64,000 nt of DNA from Bombardia bombarda (Eukaryota; Ascomycota; Sordariomycetes; Sordariales; Lasiosphaeriaceae), in the NCBI GenBank assembly GCA_030512295.1, contig JAULSR010000001.1, forward strand, positions 2,232,001-2,296,000, in the 5' to 3' direction. Below the pieces are notes generated by a model that did no database searches, was not told where the DNA came from, and worked only from the letters and a program-made list of their open reading frames with translations. The first letter of the stretch is position 1; each line of letters starts with the position of its first letter. The position numbers and the translations under genes are program-made. Positions 42,830 through 54,572 of the stretch are shown here, piece by piece.

Positions 42830-43625
42830 ATTGGATCCATTCCGGAGGAAGAGAGCCAAGGAGGAAGAGACGACGTTGAGGTTCTCGGTGCATTGCCATT
42901 TTCTTACGGAGCGGTAAGTCATAGGTACCTTATTGTTTACTGTGTATACCGTACTGCTGCTGCAGGCGGCAGCTGGTGAGGCGTTGCTCCGCAACCATGC
43001 CTTTAACCCTGGCTAACATGTCTAGACGCACGGACTCGGCGGCGCGAAGCCAGCAAACCGCTGCAAAATACACGCTCAACCGCAGAGCCGGTAACAAATC
43101 TTGTCACATCCTCAGGGACGTCTGCAAAAGACGAAGCTGTGCCTAACAGCTGTTAGCTTACATGTGGCTCCGCCGCTCCCGCCTCCCCGGCTGGCTGGTC
43201 CCCAATCCCCATCAATGGCGTCCTTCCTCGGTGGAGATATGTTGGTGGCCATAAGAGCGACGCGACTTGATTTTGCCGGTAAATCCGAGCAGCATACCGG
43301 CGTTAGCTCGGGGCTAGGATGCTGCGCCCGCAAAGAGAAGGGCCGAAATCCGAATAGCGATGACTCGGTCTGACGCACGCAGACGCATCACCCTCTCCTT
43401 GCAAGTTTTTTTTCGATTGGTGGAATAAGGCCAAGCGTTTTTATCAGATGTGATTGATAAGATGCCCGCTCGACAAGCTACCGCTGTCTTGTTCTACTAG
43501 AACTAGTCCCTTACCCACCGCCGTGGATCTGGACCTGGCCCGCGCCCGCATGACTTACCTAGCCTGCCATTCACTACCAGTTTCCATTGTTAGGCTCGTT
43601 AACAATTTCCTTGTCAACATACATA
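42830..43625. promoter_or_regulatory. divergent region, Aurora gene / Zn2Cys6 gene
   Basis: 0.8 kb between divergent starts. ORFs on both strands at 43101-43378 mirror each other and look random. No repeat or RNA gene seen. Confidence 0.4.
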
Positions 43626-46263
43626 ATGTCGGAGCGGAGTGATCGCAGTGAGAGCAGCCCCGGCGCCACGGAGCACGGCGATCACGGCGATCACGGCGAC
43701 CACGGAGACCAACCCCCGCCGCGCAAGAGGCAGCGCGTGCGCCTCTCATGTCTGGAATGTCGGAGGCGCAAGTTGTCGTGTGACCGCGAGTTTCCGTGTT
43801 CACGTTGCCTCCAGTCGGGCACGGGCGACCGTTGCGAGTATGAGACACGGCCCGGGCTCGCCCCCCCAAACAAGCTCGGCTTGCCTCAGTCGGCTCTGTC
43901 ACCCTTCGACTCACGCCTGTCATTGCCCATTGGCGGCAGCAATGGAGATGTCTCCTCCTACCACCGCAAGGATCTCCGTGAGACCGACAGGATTCGTCGC
44001 CTCGAGCTCGAGGTCGCCCAGCTGAAGGGCCTCCTCACCAAGGGGATCTTACTTGATGGGAGCACTGTTGTTGATCAGTCGCCTCCTGTGCAGAAGCCTG
44101 ATAATGGCCCCGAGGCTCCTGTGACTGAGATGCCCGGCTTTTTACAATATCACGATTCCAGTGCTGATAAAGAGCTTCGCTTCTTTCGGGGTAAGGAGTT
44201 TAAGACCCGCTACTTTGGCCCGCATAATGCCTTCCTGGCCTTCTCAGAGGTATGTTAAGGACTTGCCCTCCAGACCTCTATCTTCGACTTATGTACTAAC
44301 ACTACCGAAGCTCACTGGACTGTCTCCTTTTATGAAGCAGACCTCGGAGGAGTGGCTCAGACCACTCCATATCCATCACGACACCAAGGACCGCTCCTGG
44401 CGCGCAGCCGAGCGGGAGGCCCGGTTTATCGAGCCAGACCTGGAACTCGAGGCGCTTCTTCCACCCCGTGAGAAGGTTGACTCTTTGATTTCCATCTACC
44501 TTGACCAGTTTGAACAGATTCACCGTATTGTGCACATCCCCAGTTTTCGCAGAGACTATGCCAAATTCTGGGATCCTGCCGAGACCAGAATCGCTGCTTT
44601 TACTGCTCTCATCCTAGCTATCATGAGCATATCCAGCTGTCTGGACACGCACTCGCCACAGAGGTTTGACAAGATGGTATCAAGTTCACACGCAAGTGCC
44701 ATAAAATGGGTCGAGACCGTGGATCAGTGGCAGGAACGCCAAAGTCAGAAGCATCGTCGTCTGATCCATTACCAGATTGCTTGCTTGGTTTATCTTGCCA
44801 AAAGGATCAACACCATCAAGAAGAAGCGCTTCTGGAAAGGAGCTGGTTCACTGTCCCAGGATGCCATCACTGTCGGCCTGCACCGAGAGCCCAGCCACAC
44901 GATGAGCGCCAAGATCTCGCCCTTCAATCAGGAAATGAGGAGGCGGATCTGGGCAACCATATCGAGCTACGACCTCCAGTCGTCCTTCGATCATGGCCTG
45001 CCTACTATACTAAGCTCGCTCCACTACGATGTCAAGCCGCCGAGAAACATCGACGACGAAGACTTTGACGAGGATACCAAGGAAATGGCGCCGTCGAAGC
45101 CGCCCACCGAGTACACATATTCAGCATATCAACATCTCAGCCGCCAGAGCCTACCCCTCCGTCTAGAGCTGAGCAGAGTCCTCACCGGCCCCCCCGGCGA
45201 CCTAGACTACGACCAAGTCATCCGCTACACAAACGAAATCAACCAAGAGATCGACTCCCTACCCTCATGGGACGTGAGCAACGACGCAGCCGCCGGTGCA
45301 GTCCCCAAGAAACCCCTCCTCGCATACACCCTCCTCCACATCCAACTCCGCCAGTACATCATCCCCCTGCACCAACCCTACCTCCGCCTCCGCAAATCCA
45401 ACTCCAAGTACCAGTACTCCGAAATCATCTACTACAACGCCGCACGCGACATGGTCCTCCTCAGCAACAAGCTCGCCGAGCAAGGCGTGCGCACCCTCAA
45501 CTTCCTCCGCGAGGACAATCTCACACTAGCCATCAACCTCTGCAGCGTCACCATGCTGCAGCCGCGCGGGTCGACCAACATGATCATGATCAACTCGCAG
45601 CACACGCTGCAGCTGCTCGAAAAGTGTCTAGCCATGAAGGAGGACCGCATCCTGCGCTGCGGCAACGGCGAGCCGTGGGGGTACTCCATCATGTGCGCAG
45701 CCTTTGGTCTGCTGGAGGCACATCTGGGGATTAAGACAGCCGAGGCCGCCAAGGCAGCGTCGGCGGAGCGGTTTATTATTTTGCATTATAAGCTGCTAGC
45801 AGGGCAAGAGCATCATCATTCTCATTGCCACTCGACGACGACGACAGCAGGGGTTCAGCATAGTAATGCACATGCGCAGTCTACCGGCTCCAACTCCAAC
45901 TCTAATGAGCAGGAGAGAAAGACGCCTGCGGCGGCGGCGGCAGCGACGTCGACGTCGACGATATATCCTGCGCTGTCGGCGGAGACCCCTGCTAGGCCGA
46001 AGGTTAGTTATTTTTCTTCTCTTCCATTCTCTTTTTTTCCTGTTGTATTATGTTATCGCTCTATTCTATACTCTCTATATGAGTAGAGAAAGCTAACAAG
46101 TCAACCTTCCATCCAGTCCGTGACCCCCTTCGCACCAGGATCCCAATCATCATATCATCCCCATCTTCCAGCAGCACTACGACACCCGCAGGCTGGGCAG
46201 ATCGACGCGGCCGCTGCTACCCCTTGGTGGCTCATGAGCAATGACCCACGCAAGCAGCAGTGA
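43626..46263 (+). CDS. Zn2Cys6 fungal transcription factor
   Basis: Exons 43626-44249, 44311-46002 and 46117-46263 give 820 residues. A His/Gly/Asp repeat (GDHGDHGDHGD) precedes a basic stretch and the binuclear zinc cluster at Cys42-Cys70 (C-x2-C-x6-C-x5-C-x2-C-x8-C). A short coiled coil (TDRIRRLELEVAQLKGLLTKG) follows, then the fungal-specific middle homology domain (DQFEQIHRIVHIPSFRRDY, AITVGLHREP, MRRRIWATISSYDLQ). It is nuclear, and the target genes are unknown. The C-terminus is suspect. Frame 1 ends at NDPRKQQ-stop, but another frame continues for about 38 codons to 46376 with protein-like sequence (NAEFSSELLGLNLNELWSGD), and no intron can make the join. A one-base deletion near 46255-46260 would explain it, making the true protein about 37 residues longer. 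The start at MSERSDRS was chosen over an upstream ATG at 43587. Confidence 0.9.
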
Positions 46264-46376
46264 ACGCCGAGTTCAGCTCAGAGCTCCTGGGCTTGAATCT
46301 GAACGAGTTGTGGAGCGGTGACTCGTGGGCGGAGATTCGTGGGATTGGGATGCGGCGTGAGCGAGAGACAGGTTGA

Positions 46377-47864
46377 TGTATGTTGCATTTTTTGGAGACC
46401 TTTACCATTGGATTTACGGTTTTTATTTTATGGCTCTAGATACCCTGGCTTCTTGGTCTGATCAATGCCGAAAAGCCCGAATGGGAAAAAAGTAAACATG
46501 TTTTTTTTTATTGGGGCGTGGGAGAGTGGTTGAACCCAGCAAAAAAGGGGGGGCGTCGTAGGGGAACTGCTATTAAAAGCGCTTATTTGGTTTTATCTTT
46601 TTGTATTTGTATCTTTGGGTGGTTGGTTCAGTTATACCCCCCTCAACTTTCGGGCATCTAAAAAGGCACCGAGGCAACAACCACACAACATGATGTTTAT
46701 CAAGTAGTTGAAAATAACACAGCTCATTCTCTTTCCACTAATTTCTGTTACTAGCGGTCTTGAACTCTTGATGTCGTATCCACAACTCCACATACCGGAA
46801 GACATCCACATCTCGCTCCAGTCCTAGATGGAGCCATTTGCCAGTCTTGTCAATCACATACGACCATACCCACTTGAGAACTCGGCATCCCGTCCGCTCT
46901 GCCCTAGATAAGCAAGTGAGGGCCAGACTAGTAGTTGGGTCGGTGACGACCAGCGAATCCCTGGTGTTGTATGTTTTTTGACTTTTTACTATTTTGTTTG
47001 CTAAATGGTACCTTTTTTTTTGTACTTCTTGCTTTTAATGCCGCTCGCATGTCACAAATCTGCCGCTATGCGTACCATGAACATTTCCGTCTGTCTGTCC
47101 ATCTAACTGTGTTGATACATGCATGTATTGGATAAACTACTTCTGTTTCATTTCGTATAATTTTGTCGAACGCATGGTCAAGGAAACGAGACCTCGTTAA
47201 TAATCTCATTTACTTACCTACTCAATTATTTCCATGCTTACCATCCGTATTCATTTGTCTCCCTGCCTCTTGATCTTGGTCCATCAAAAAGGGAAAAATG
47301 GGGGGGGAAGGGGGAAGGGGGGAGGAAAGACATAACCAAGATCCTTCGGCTCTTCACTCTTTCAAGAAATAAACAAATTGAACAGACAGTTCCAGCACAA
47401 AACATGCCAGCCCAGCCAACCCCCCCTCAAAAACGGCAGTGACGGATTTGTGATAGATTGGTATACGACTGAAAACATACTGTCTTCTTTTTTTTTTTCA
47501 AAAAAAAAAAAAAAAAGTTTCTCCCGCGCACGCAACATACTGCGCTCGCACTTTCGTTTCCTTTTTTCCTTTGTCAAATTCCCACACGTCACCGCCACTC
47601 GTACCGTTCTATGGTATCACTACATTTGTTCAATAAATAAAAAGGAGAAGTAAGAAAATTTAACAGGTTGCCGGCGCAGGGACAAAAAACGCCCGACCCA
47701 TGGTGGCATGGGTTCAAAATGCGAACGCCGTACTCTCATCATAGTCCGTAGAACTCCCACCCATCAAATTTGTCCACCGGCCGCGATCCTCCCCCAGATG
47801 CCCTCGACGCCCCATCCGCCGCCTCGTACGAGGGAAGAAACTCACTCCTAAGCTCCTCGCCGAG
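46377..47864. other. intergenic with a 5S rRNA gene
   Basis: 1.5 kb between the convergent Zn2Cys6 gene and crm1. Besides the 5S gene (46856-46974) it holds G-runs near 47299-47330 and an abutting T10/A16 run near 47488-47516 that could form a long A-T hairpin. No coding sequence supported. Confidence 0.5.
46856..46974 (+). rRNA. 5S ribosomal RNA, variant 2
   Basis: 119 bases with the same ends and core as the copy at 35969: ACATACGACCATA start, CCCGTCCGCTCTGCCC, TAGTTGGGTCGGTGACGACC, and GGTGTTGTATGT end. Six Ts follow at once, a polymerase III terminator. It differs from variant 1 in two blocks only: about bases 13-24 (ACCCACTTGAGA here) and about bases 60-71 (AAGTGAGGGC here). These blocks are the two strands of helix II, so the difference is compensated. 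This copy is closer to the Neurospora 5S I remember. Confidence 0.94.
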
Positions 47865-50800
47865 TCACAGCTCGTCATCCTCCGGCTCCAGCTCCGAAGG
47901 CTTGAGCAAGCCGCTGACTTTAGACCGCCTCTCGTGCTCAGCCGCCTTTGCGTCCTTCTCCTGCTGCTCCTTCTCCACCAGGTAGAGCTCCGCGTTGTCG
48001 CCCGCGAACTCTCTCAGAGAGATGAGGAAATCTCGCAACGACAGTCTGAACTTGTCGTACTGTGTGTTAAGCGTGAACAAACCCTCCACGAATGCCGTGA
48101 TTTGGTTCCTGAGGTTATACGTCAGCTCATTGTTGTACCATATCATGTAATTATACCAAACTTACACTGTGAGGTTGGAGAAAGCGTTCTGCAGCAGGGT
48201 GCTGACATAGTTGCCCAGGAACTCGCGGTTTCCTGTTCCGGCCTGCGCCTGATCTGGCTGGTAGACAGGCCCCTGAATCTTGGGTTGTGTGCCGTCGGCG
48301 GGTTGCACAAAGTAAAACATGCGCATCAGCAGCATAGACTGGGTCTTGAACCCAGCCTTATGATCCTGATCCGTTAGGACAAAGAATACATCCTGAAGAA
48401 TGGTAACAAAAAATTGGTTAAAGAAGGCGTTGGATGTCTGGACATCTGTCTTCTCTGCGATGTTGTTGATAAGCTCAAGGCACATGTTGAGTCCAGCAGT
48501 CTCAACATCACGGTTATCGTGCTTGCTGGCCCACAGACAAGAGTCGATGACAAACTTGAACTGGCGGTTGTCAAGCTTGAGGAGCGCTGATCACAGTTGG
48601 TTAGCATCAGATAGGAGATATCATGATCACGGTATGACTTACCGGGGAAGCAGTGAAGGTTGATTGCCCGGAGGAGATTGAAAAACTCGACACGGTGCTC
48701 TGGGAACTCGGAGAAATCTTTGTTGATCATCTCAAGAGTGCACTCAAAGACATTCTCCATGATGACCGGCACCTGGTCCTCCATAAGGGCCTATAGCAAA
48801 TAGTTAGTAATTGTAGTTCGATATGTGGATTGTCCCAGCACTAAAGTGGATAGACGAGGGGCAGATCATACCGAGAGCTTGGTGATCATTGCGGTCATGG
48901 CTTTGAGGACTTCGGCATCACGCGCTCCGGGAACGTTGCGGTTATAGTCAACGAGCACGGAATCAAGCAGCTGAGGAACCATCTGAGTCCTGACAGCTTG
49001 GAGGTCTTCTGCCTTATCAACGAAGGTCTCGATAAGCTTCAAGATCTCCTTCTTGATGGTTCTGAGCCCGCGGACTTTGGGCATCTTGGTAGCGATCTCG
49101 CCTGGGAAGATGTAAGCAAACGACATTGGTCACACTGGGGAATGGGACAACATACCTTCGCGGGCAACAGCCTCAGAGATCAACTGACTGGTTGCACCAT
49201 ACATCTGGAGCATGTCGTTATACAGACGGCCGACCTGGGGGAAGAAGTATGGCCCAATCGACGAGCAGGCAGATACGTTCGTCTTCATGATATTTCCAAT
49301 GACCTTGATCGTATCCGAGTCCTGAAGAATGGCAGGATTAATCGTGGCCTGCTTGATGATCTCATCCCAAGCGGCGTTGGGAATGGCCATCAGCTCGGAA
49401 AGAAGGCGCTCCTGTTGATTCCTATTCCCCTGGGCAGCTACCATATAACCACAAGCCTCGTAAAAGGTGTGAACCTGTTGAGGAGTCAAATCACATGTGA
49501 TCTTGCCGAGATTCCTGATGATCTCTTCAATGAACGGCTCGTTCTCGCTCGGCTGCAGAGCCACAAAATGGCGCCTACACTGCTTCGCAATCTTAATGAA
49601 AGTATCACATGCCATGTCCTGAACGCCTGATTACTGTTAGCTGAGCGCAAGTAGTATAGGGTCATTCAAACGTACCTTCGTGAGATTCATGCATGAACTC
49701 GAAAAGCTTGTTAACCACCGTCTTAAGGAACTTCCAATGGGCCTTGAGGAAGCGCGGATACTGGCCAACAATATACATGATGTTACTGGCCACAACCGCC
49801 TTGTTATCTTTGCCTCGCTTCATTTCGGTCAAGCCCAGGAGATCCTTGATGACTGTGACCAAAAATCTCTTTTCGGTTTCCTCGTTCATAGCCAGTGATA
49901 TAGACCCAATAGCCCAGCAGAGAACGTTGCAGTTATGCCACGACCACTCAGTGCCGTCCACCTGCCGTGCAAGCTTATCGGTCATGATTTGCTCGGTATC
50001 GACGACGTCCAAATGGGTAAGGTAGACAAGGCACTCCCGAATCGTCTTGTACAACTGAACCGTGTCGGTCTCCTTGACGAATTCACGAACAATCTCGCCC
50101 TCGTCGTTCTCGACAATCAAGACTTCCTCTGGCCGAACCATCTTCTCGATCATAACGACTCGAAGGTTGGACAGAATCTCGTTGTATTTGTGCTTTCGGA
50201 GGGGGTAGTTGTTGAGGAGCAAAGGGTTTGGCGCGCCGCCGGTTTGGAGGCCACCCATTGCGAGAGGGTTCATGTCGGAGATGGGCAGAGTTTGCATCTC
50301 CTCGTAAAGCTCCTGTACCAGCTTAAGCCAGTAGTCGAGTGTGATCTTGAAGATTTCGCGGTCGTCGATTTGCGAAATTCTGATCAGATAGTAGTGACCA
50401 TGGGTGAGGAAGTCACGGTTCGGGAGGTTCTCGATGAGCTGCAAACCCCTGTCAGTACAAAACACTCAGATCTGATGGCATTCTGAAATAACCTACCGGC
50501 AAGTGCATCCCGAAGAAGTTGCAGAGGAAGAGGGCCAAGTTCTGGATGAATTCCTGATCCCGTGCATTACTCTGAGGATATGTCCCCTTCAGATCCATCG
50601 TCAGTGGGATAAAGTTTGAAATTGTGGTCAGGACTTCAGTGAACATCTTGACGAGCTGCTCGTCGTACGAGTTGGGCGAGCCTGGGCCTCCCGTCGAGAG
50701 ACCGCCAATTTCGGTCAAGCACTGAAGGGTGACATTCCGGAACTCGGGGACCTCGAGGAACCGTGTCCGGAGAGTCTCGATCAGGGGCGTCTCAAAGATG

Positions 50801-51739
50801 TAGCCCAGGGGAATCCAGTTGCAGAAGCGCAGCAACGTCTCCAATGTGGCCTTGACCAGGCTGGGCTGAGTGGCCGTGTTAAGAATCTCCTGGCACAGCT
50901 GGAAGATCTGCGAGAATTCGGCACACATGGTAGTCTTGAGGTTGCGAGTCTTGGTCGACGTCATCTGCTCGGCTGAGTAGTCGAAGACCTCTTCCGAGAG
51001 GAGTCGGAGAATGATCATGTTGTTTTCGCAGATCGACAGACTGGAGTGGCAAGCGGCGATGATCTCGTTGATGAATGCCGGCCAGTTATGGGGCCACTCC
51101 TGCTTCAAGACAGAGACAAGCACGAGATTGAGCTTATTGAGGAGGGTTCGCTGGCTCCTGAGGGCCTCTTCAGAGGTGGAGCACTGCAGAATATACTGGA
51201 CGACGAAGTTGCGGATTCCTGATCACCACCAGTCAGCCTTCCGCCGACTACCAAGATAAAAACAGAGACACAGAAGACGTACCCTGGCACTGCTCGCGAG
51301 GCAGAACCTTCCATCTGGTCATGATGACATTATCGAGAACCTGCAGGCCCAGGACTACATATCGTTAGCACCAGAGCACCACGTACGGCACGAGGCTCGC
51401 AGACAAGTAGGGGGAGACGAACATTTTGTCTGCTCATAGGTTGCCCTGGAGAGGATCTCATCGACCATCAGCCAGGCATCGGGGTCCTCTTTGAACTGTT
51501 CCTTTAGTTAGCCAACACATCATCGGAAGTGCATGTATAGATGGGGGAGTTGACGTGCCTGGTTCAGTGCGGACTGAGCAACCATTTGCTGTAGACGTGA
51601 GAAGATAGAGACAAGGTCAGCACTCGAGCAAAGATAGACGACTACGGCGGGCTGGCGGGCATCAGTATCTAACCTGCTCGCCACGGCCTTCATAGAAGGC
51701 GCGGACGGTCGCGTCCAACTCCTCGATGGAGACGGGCAT
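47865..51739 (-). CDS. crm1: exportin-1 / Crm1 nuclear export receptor
   Basis: A multi-exon gene of about 1,070 residues on the minus strand. It starts MPVSIEELDATVRAFYEG (exon 1, 51739-51674) and ends LKPSELEPEDDEL. Exon 2 (51588-51559) ends ALNQ and is followed by an intron with a GC donor (51558-51496, CAG/GCACGT...GAACAG); this splice restores the conserved ALNQ-FKEDPDAW. The first 150 codons are cut by several short introns, and I consider boundaries between 51220 and 51500 approximate. Long HEAT-repeat exons follow. The CRIME-like N-terminal region (NLVLVSVLKQEWPHNWPAF), the NES-groove region (KRGKDNKAVVASNIMYIV) and GVQDMACDTF are near-identical to the family. Family knowledge: RanGTP-dependent export of leucine-rich NES cargo through nuclear pores. 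At the leptomycin-reactive position the sequence is LLGL-T-EMKRG, threonine instead of cysteine. Confidence 0.95.
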
Positions 51740-53086
51740 GGTCGCGCTCCTCGCTCCTCAGCGGCGGTTCCTCTTCTCGTCCAAGTTTCGTTGCCCGGTA
51801 GGTAGGGGAAGGGCGAAAGATAGGCGATCAGCAAGGCAGCGGCAGCGGGGCAGAAAGATGGGCTGGCTTGGTCGGTAAAGGGGTGGTGAATTCGGGGGAG
51901 AAGGCGGGAGGACGGAAGGCGGAATGCGTCGTCGTCGTCGCCCTATGTGAGAATGTTTCGAAAGGTGCAAACCCAGGTGCACAAAAAATATGGCGGGTGA
52001 GGGCGGTTAGGTTTTTTTTGGGCAAAAGGTGCTGCGTGAAATGACGGAGATATGGAAAAAGCCCAGAGAATTGAGGATCGGGTTGAAAGCTTAGAAGGCA
52101 CTGACCCCACCAGCCTCTCGATTGTTGCTGCAACCCCTCCTTGGGATGCTGGAGCTCCGCGTTTCTGCCCAGCCGAGCCAGCCAGCCAGTGAGTGTGCAG
52201 CCAGCCAACAGCCCCAGGCGGCTTATTGCCAGGCCGGCCGGGGGGGTGTGGGTGACAGGGTGGGCAGGCAGGCCACTGGATGGACCTGGGCTCCAGTTGG
52301 GCGAACGGCTGCTAGCTAGGTACCGATTACCTACGACGGTGCTTTATTTGTCCGCGACCAGTGGCCCCAAGCCTAAACCTTCAGTGCGTTCAACTCTTTT
52401 GCAGGTTGCTTATAGACTAGTAACGTATATTGTGAAATGGCTGGCTAGGAATTGTCGGGTCACGTTGAGGCCGACTGCAGCGCCATGATCCTGCTGCACG
52501 TCACTTCCTTCTAGGTTGCTTGGGGTGCGATGTTAGGTCACTACTACTAGAATCTAGTCGAGGCTTTCAGGCTGCAGCCGAGGTTTCCAGAATCAAACGG
52601 CCAAAGGCAATCTCCACCACCTCTCTCCTGTTCTTCCTCATCTTTGGATTTGAAATCCGATTTACTGTCGCTATGAGACATTATGTCATTCATATATATA
52701 ATGCTTTGTCAAGTTCCCTTTGTAGGACGAGACACGCGTTTGCCTTCATGGCTTACAGACGGCACCTCACCTGCTGTATCCAGAAGACTGAGAGTGAGGG
52801 GTCCACTAAAACAAAAAGAAGTACAGCATCGATCAGAAAGTCTCTTTTACACCCACCACTGGTAATTGTAAACAGACTTTCTGACTGTGACTATACGTAC
52901 GTTAAATAATGCCTTTAATTGCCTTTATTACCTAGGTAGGTATGCATGAAATCAAATCTACATGTCACGTCTATTTGCTTGGATATCTCAATCTTAAAAT
53001 GAACCTTAGATCTTTGATCCCTCAAACATGCTTCGCCAAGAATTCCGAATGCAAGGATTAGGTCGTTTTTCAATGAATGCACCGCT
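51740..53086. other. crm1 upstream region and aminotransferase 3' region
   Basis: 1.3 kb between two minus-strand genes. A CTAGCTAGGTACC palindrome cluster sits at about 52312-52334 and ACCTAGGTAGGT at about 52931. ORFs here are short and compositionally random. No RNA gene seen. Confidence 0.45.
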
Positions 53087-54572
53087 CTATACCTTTTGAT
53101 ATCCGCACTCTGTCAAGCCATCTTGGAGGGCCTTGACGGCACGGTCAACGTCGCCTCTCTTGGGATCCAACTGCCAGTTTGTCAGAAAAATATCACACAA
53201 AAAGAAGATCAGGAATACACTTACAACACTGACACCCATGTGGCCAAACCGAATGTACTTGGTCGCAATCTCCTTGTGAATACCACCAGCAAACACCACA
53301 CCCTTCTTTGCGAGGTTGGGCAGGATATCGGCCTGCTTGACCGTCTCGGGGAGGTAGATTGCCGTCATGCCATGGGCCTGATCATCTGGGTTCGCAGCGA
53401 CCTGCTTCAGCCCAAGATCCGCCACAGCCTGCTTGATCCTGTCGGACGCCTCCCTGTGCTTGGCAAACCTGACAGCGAGCGGCTGCGAAGTGATCTGCGT
53501 CAGCGCCGTGTGGAGCGCATGCACCAGCTGGGGCGAGGGCGTCGCAAAGTACGACGGCTTCTTGTTCTCGTAGTTCTTCATGATAGGCAGCCAGTTGTTC
53601 ATGGAGGCGAAGTACGACGTCGGGGGCACCTTGCGGCTCTGGAGGGCCTTGATGGCGCGGCCGCTGAACATTGATATCGACAGGCCGGCCGGGCAGCCAA
53701 TGGCCTTCTGGCTGGCCGTGACGACGCCGTCCAGCTTCCAGGCGTCAAACGCGATCTCCTCGCAGGCGACGCTGCAGACGCCGTCGACGATGATGAGCGT
53801 CTCGGGGGAGACCTTGTGGACCAGGGCCGACAGCTTCTCGAGCTCGCTCAGGACGCCGGTCGAGGTGTCGACGTGGGTGACGGTGATCATCTTGTACTTG
53901 TTCGCGGACAGGGCCTGCTCGATCTCGGGCAGCTGGGGACGGCTTCCCACCGGGGCTCTGAGCTCGGTTACATCGGCGCCGTATACCCGCAGACACTCGG
54001 CAAAGTTGTCGCTGAAGTAGCCGGTTCCGAGGACCAGGACCTTCTCGCCGGGCTCGACCAGGTTGGCGGCCACGAGATCCCAGCCCAGTGTGCCGGAGCC
54101 AGAGAGGACGAAGGGTTGTGCTGCGGGGTCCGAGGTCTGGAACAGGGTGCGCAGCATCGACAGGGTCTCGCCAAAGGTCGCGACAAAGGCCGGTCCGACA
54201 TGGCTCTCGCTGGAATTATAGGTTTGGTTAGAGAGAGCTCCTCAACCCGAAACAGCGCATCTGTGAGAGCAGAACTCACCTGTAGTGGCTCATGGAGTTG
54301 AGAACGGCATCGTCAAACTCGATGGGGCCGGGGATGAGCAGGGTGGGGTGTTCGGGTTGGGACGACATGTTGGCTGAGTTGGAGAGCTTGCGCGTTTGGG
54401 TCTTTGGGAGCAGCGAGGTGTCGATGGTGTCAGGAAGTCGCTCGACGGTGTAAGGAGTGTTGATCGGGTAGTCGGGGGCGAGGTGTCGGGAGATCAAAGA
54501 CAGCCGAGCGGGGGGGTTGACGGGCGCTGCGCGGCGGGGCATCGAGACGGCTCCCATTAACCGCTTTAGCAC
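53087..54572 (-). CDS. agx1: alanine-glyoxylate / serine-pyruvate aminotransferase
   Basis: Exons 54572-54280, 54209-53225 and 53170-53087 give 453 residues from the first ATG. This is a PLP class V aminotransferase. It has LLIPGPIEF and NSMSHYSESHVGPAF at the N-terminus, the GSGTLGWD phosphate-cup region, VDGVCSVACEE, and the Schiff-base lysine in TASQKAIGCPAGLS. Family knowledge: it converts glyoxylate and alanine to glycine and pyruvate. Two starts are plausible. The first gives an Arg-rich, Asp/Glu-poor leader (MLKRLMGAVSMPRR) like a mitochondrial presequence. The internal ATG at 54368 (MSSQPEHPTLL) gives a 385-residue form, about the length of yeast Agx1, without it. The C-terminus YQKV is not a standard peroxisomal signal. 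Intron 2 (53171-53224) is 54 bp and stop-free, so unspliced sequence would add a hydrophobic insert after GHMGVSV. Confidence 0.92.

Noticed and set aside
43101..43378. Overlapping ORFs on both strands between the Aurora and Zn2Cys6 genes
   Set aside because: Neither reads like protein, and equal openness on both strands is expected from base composition.
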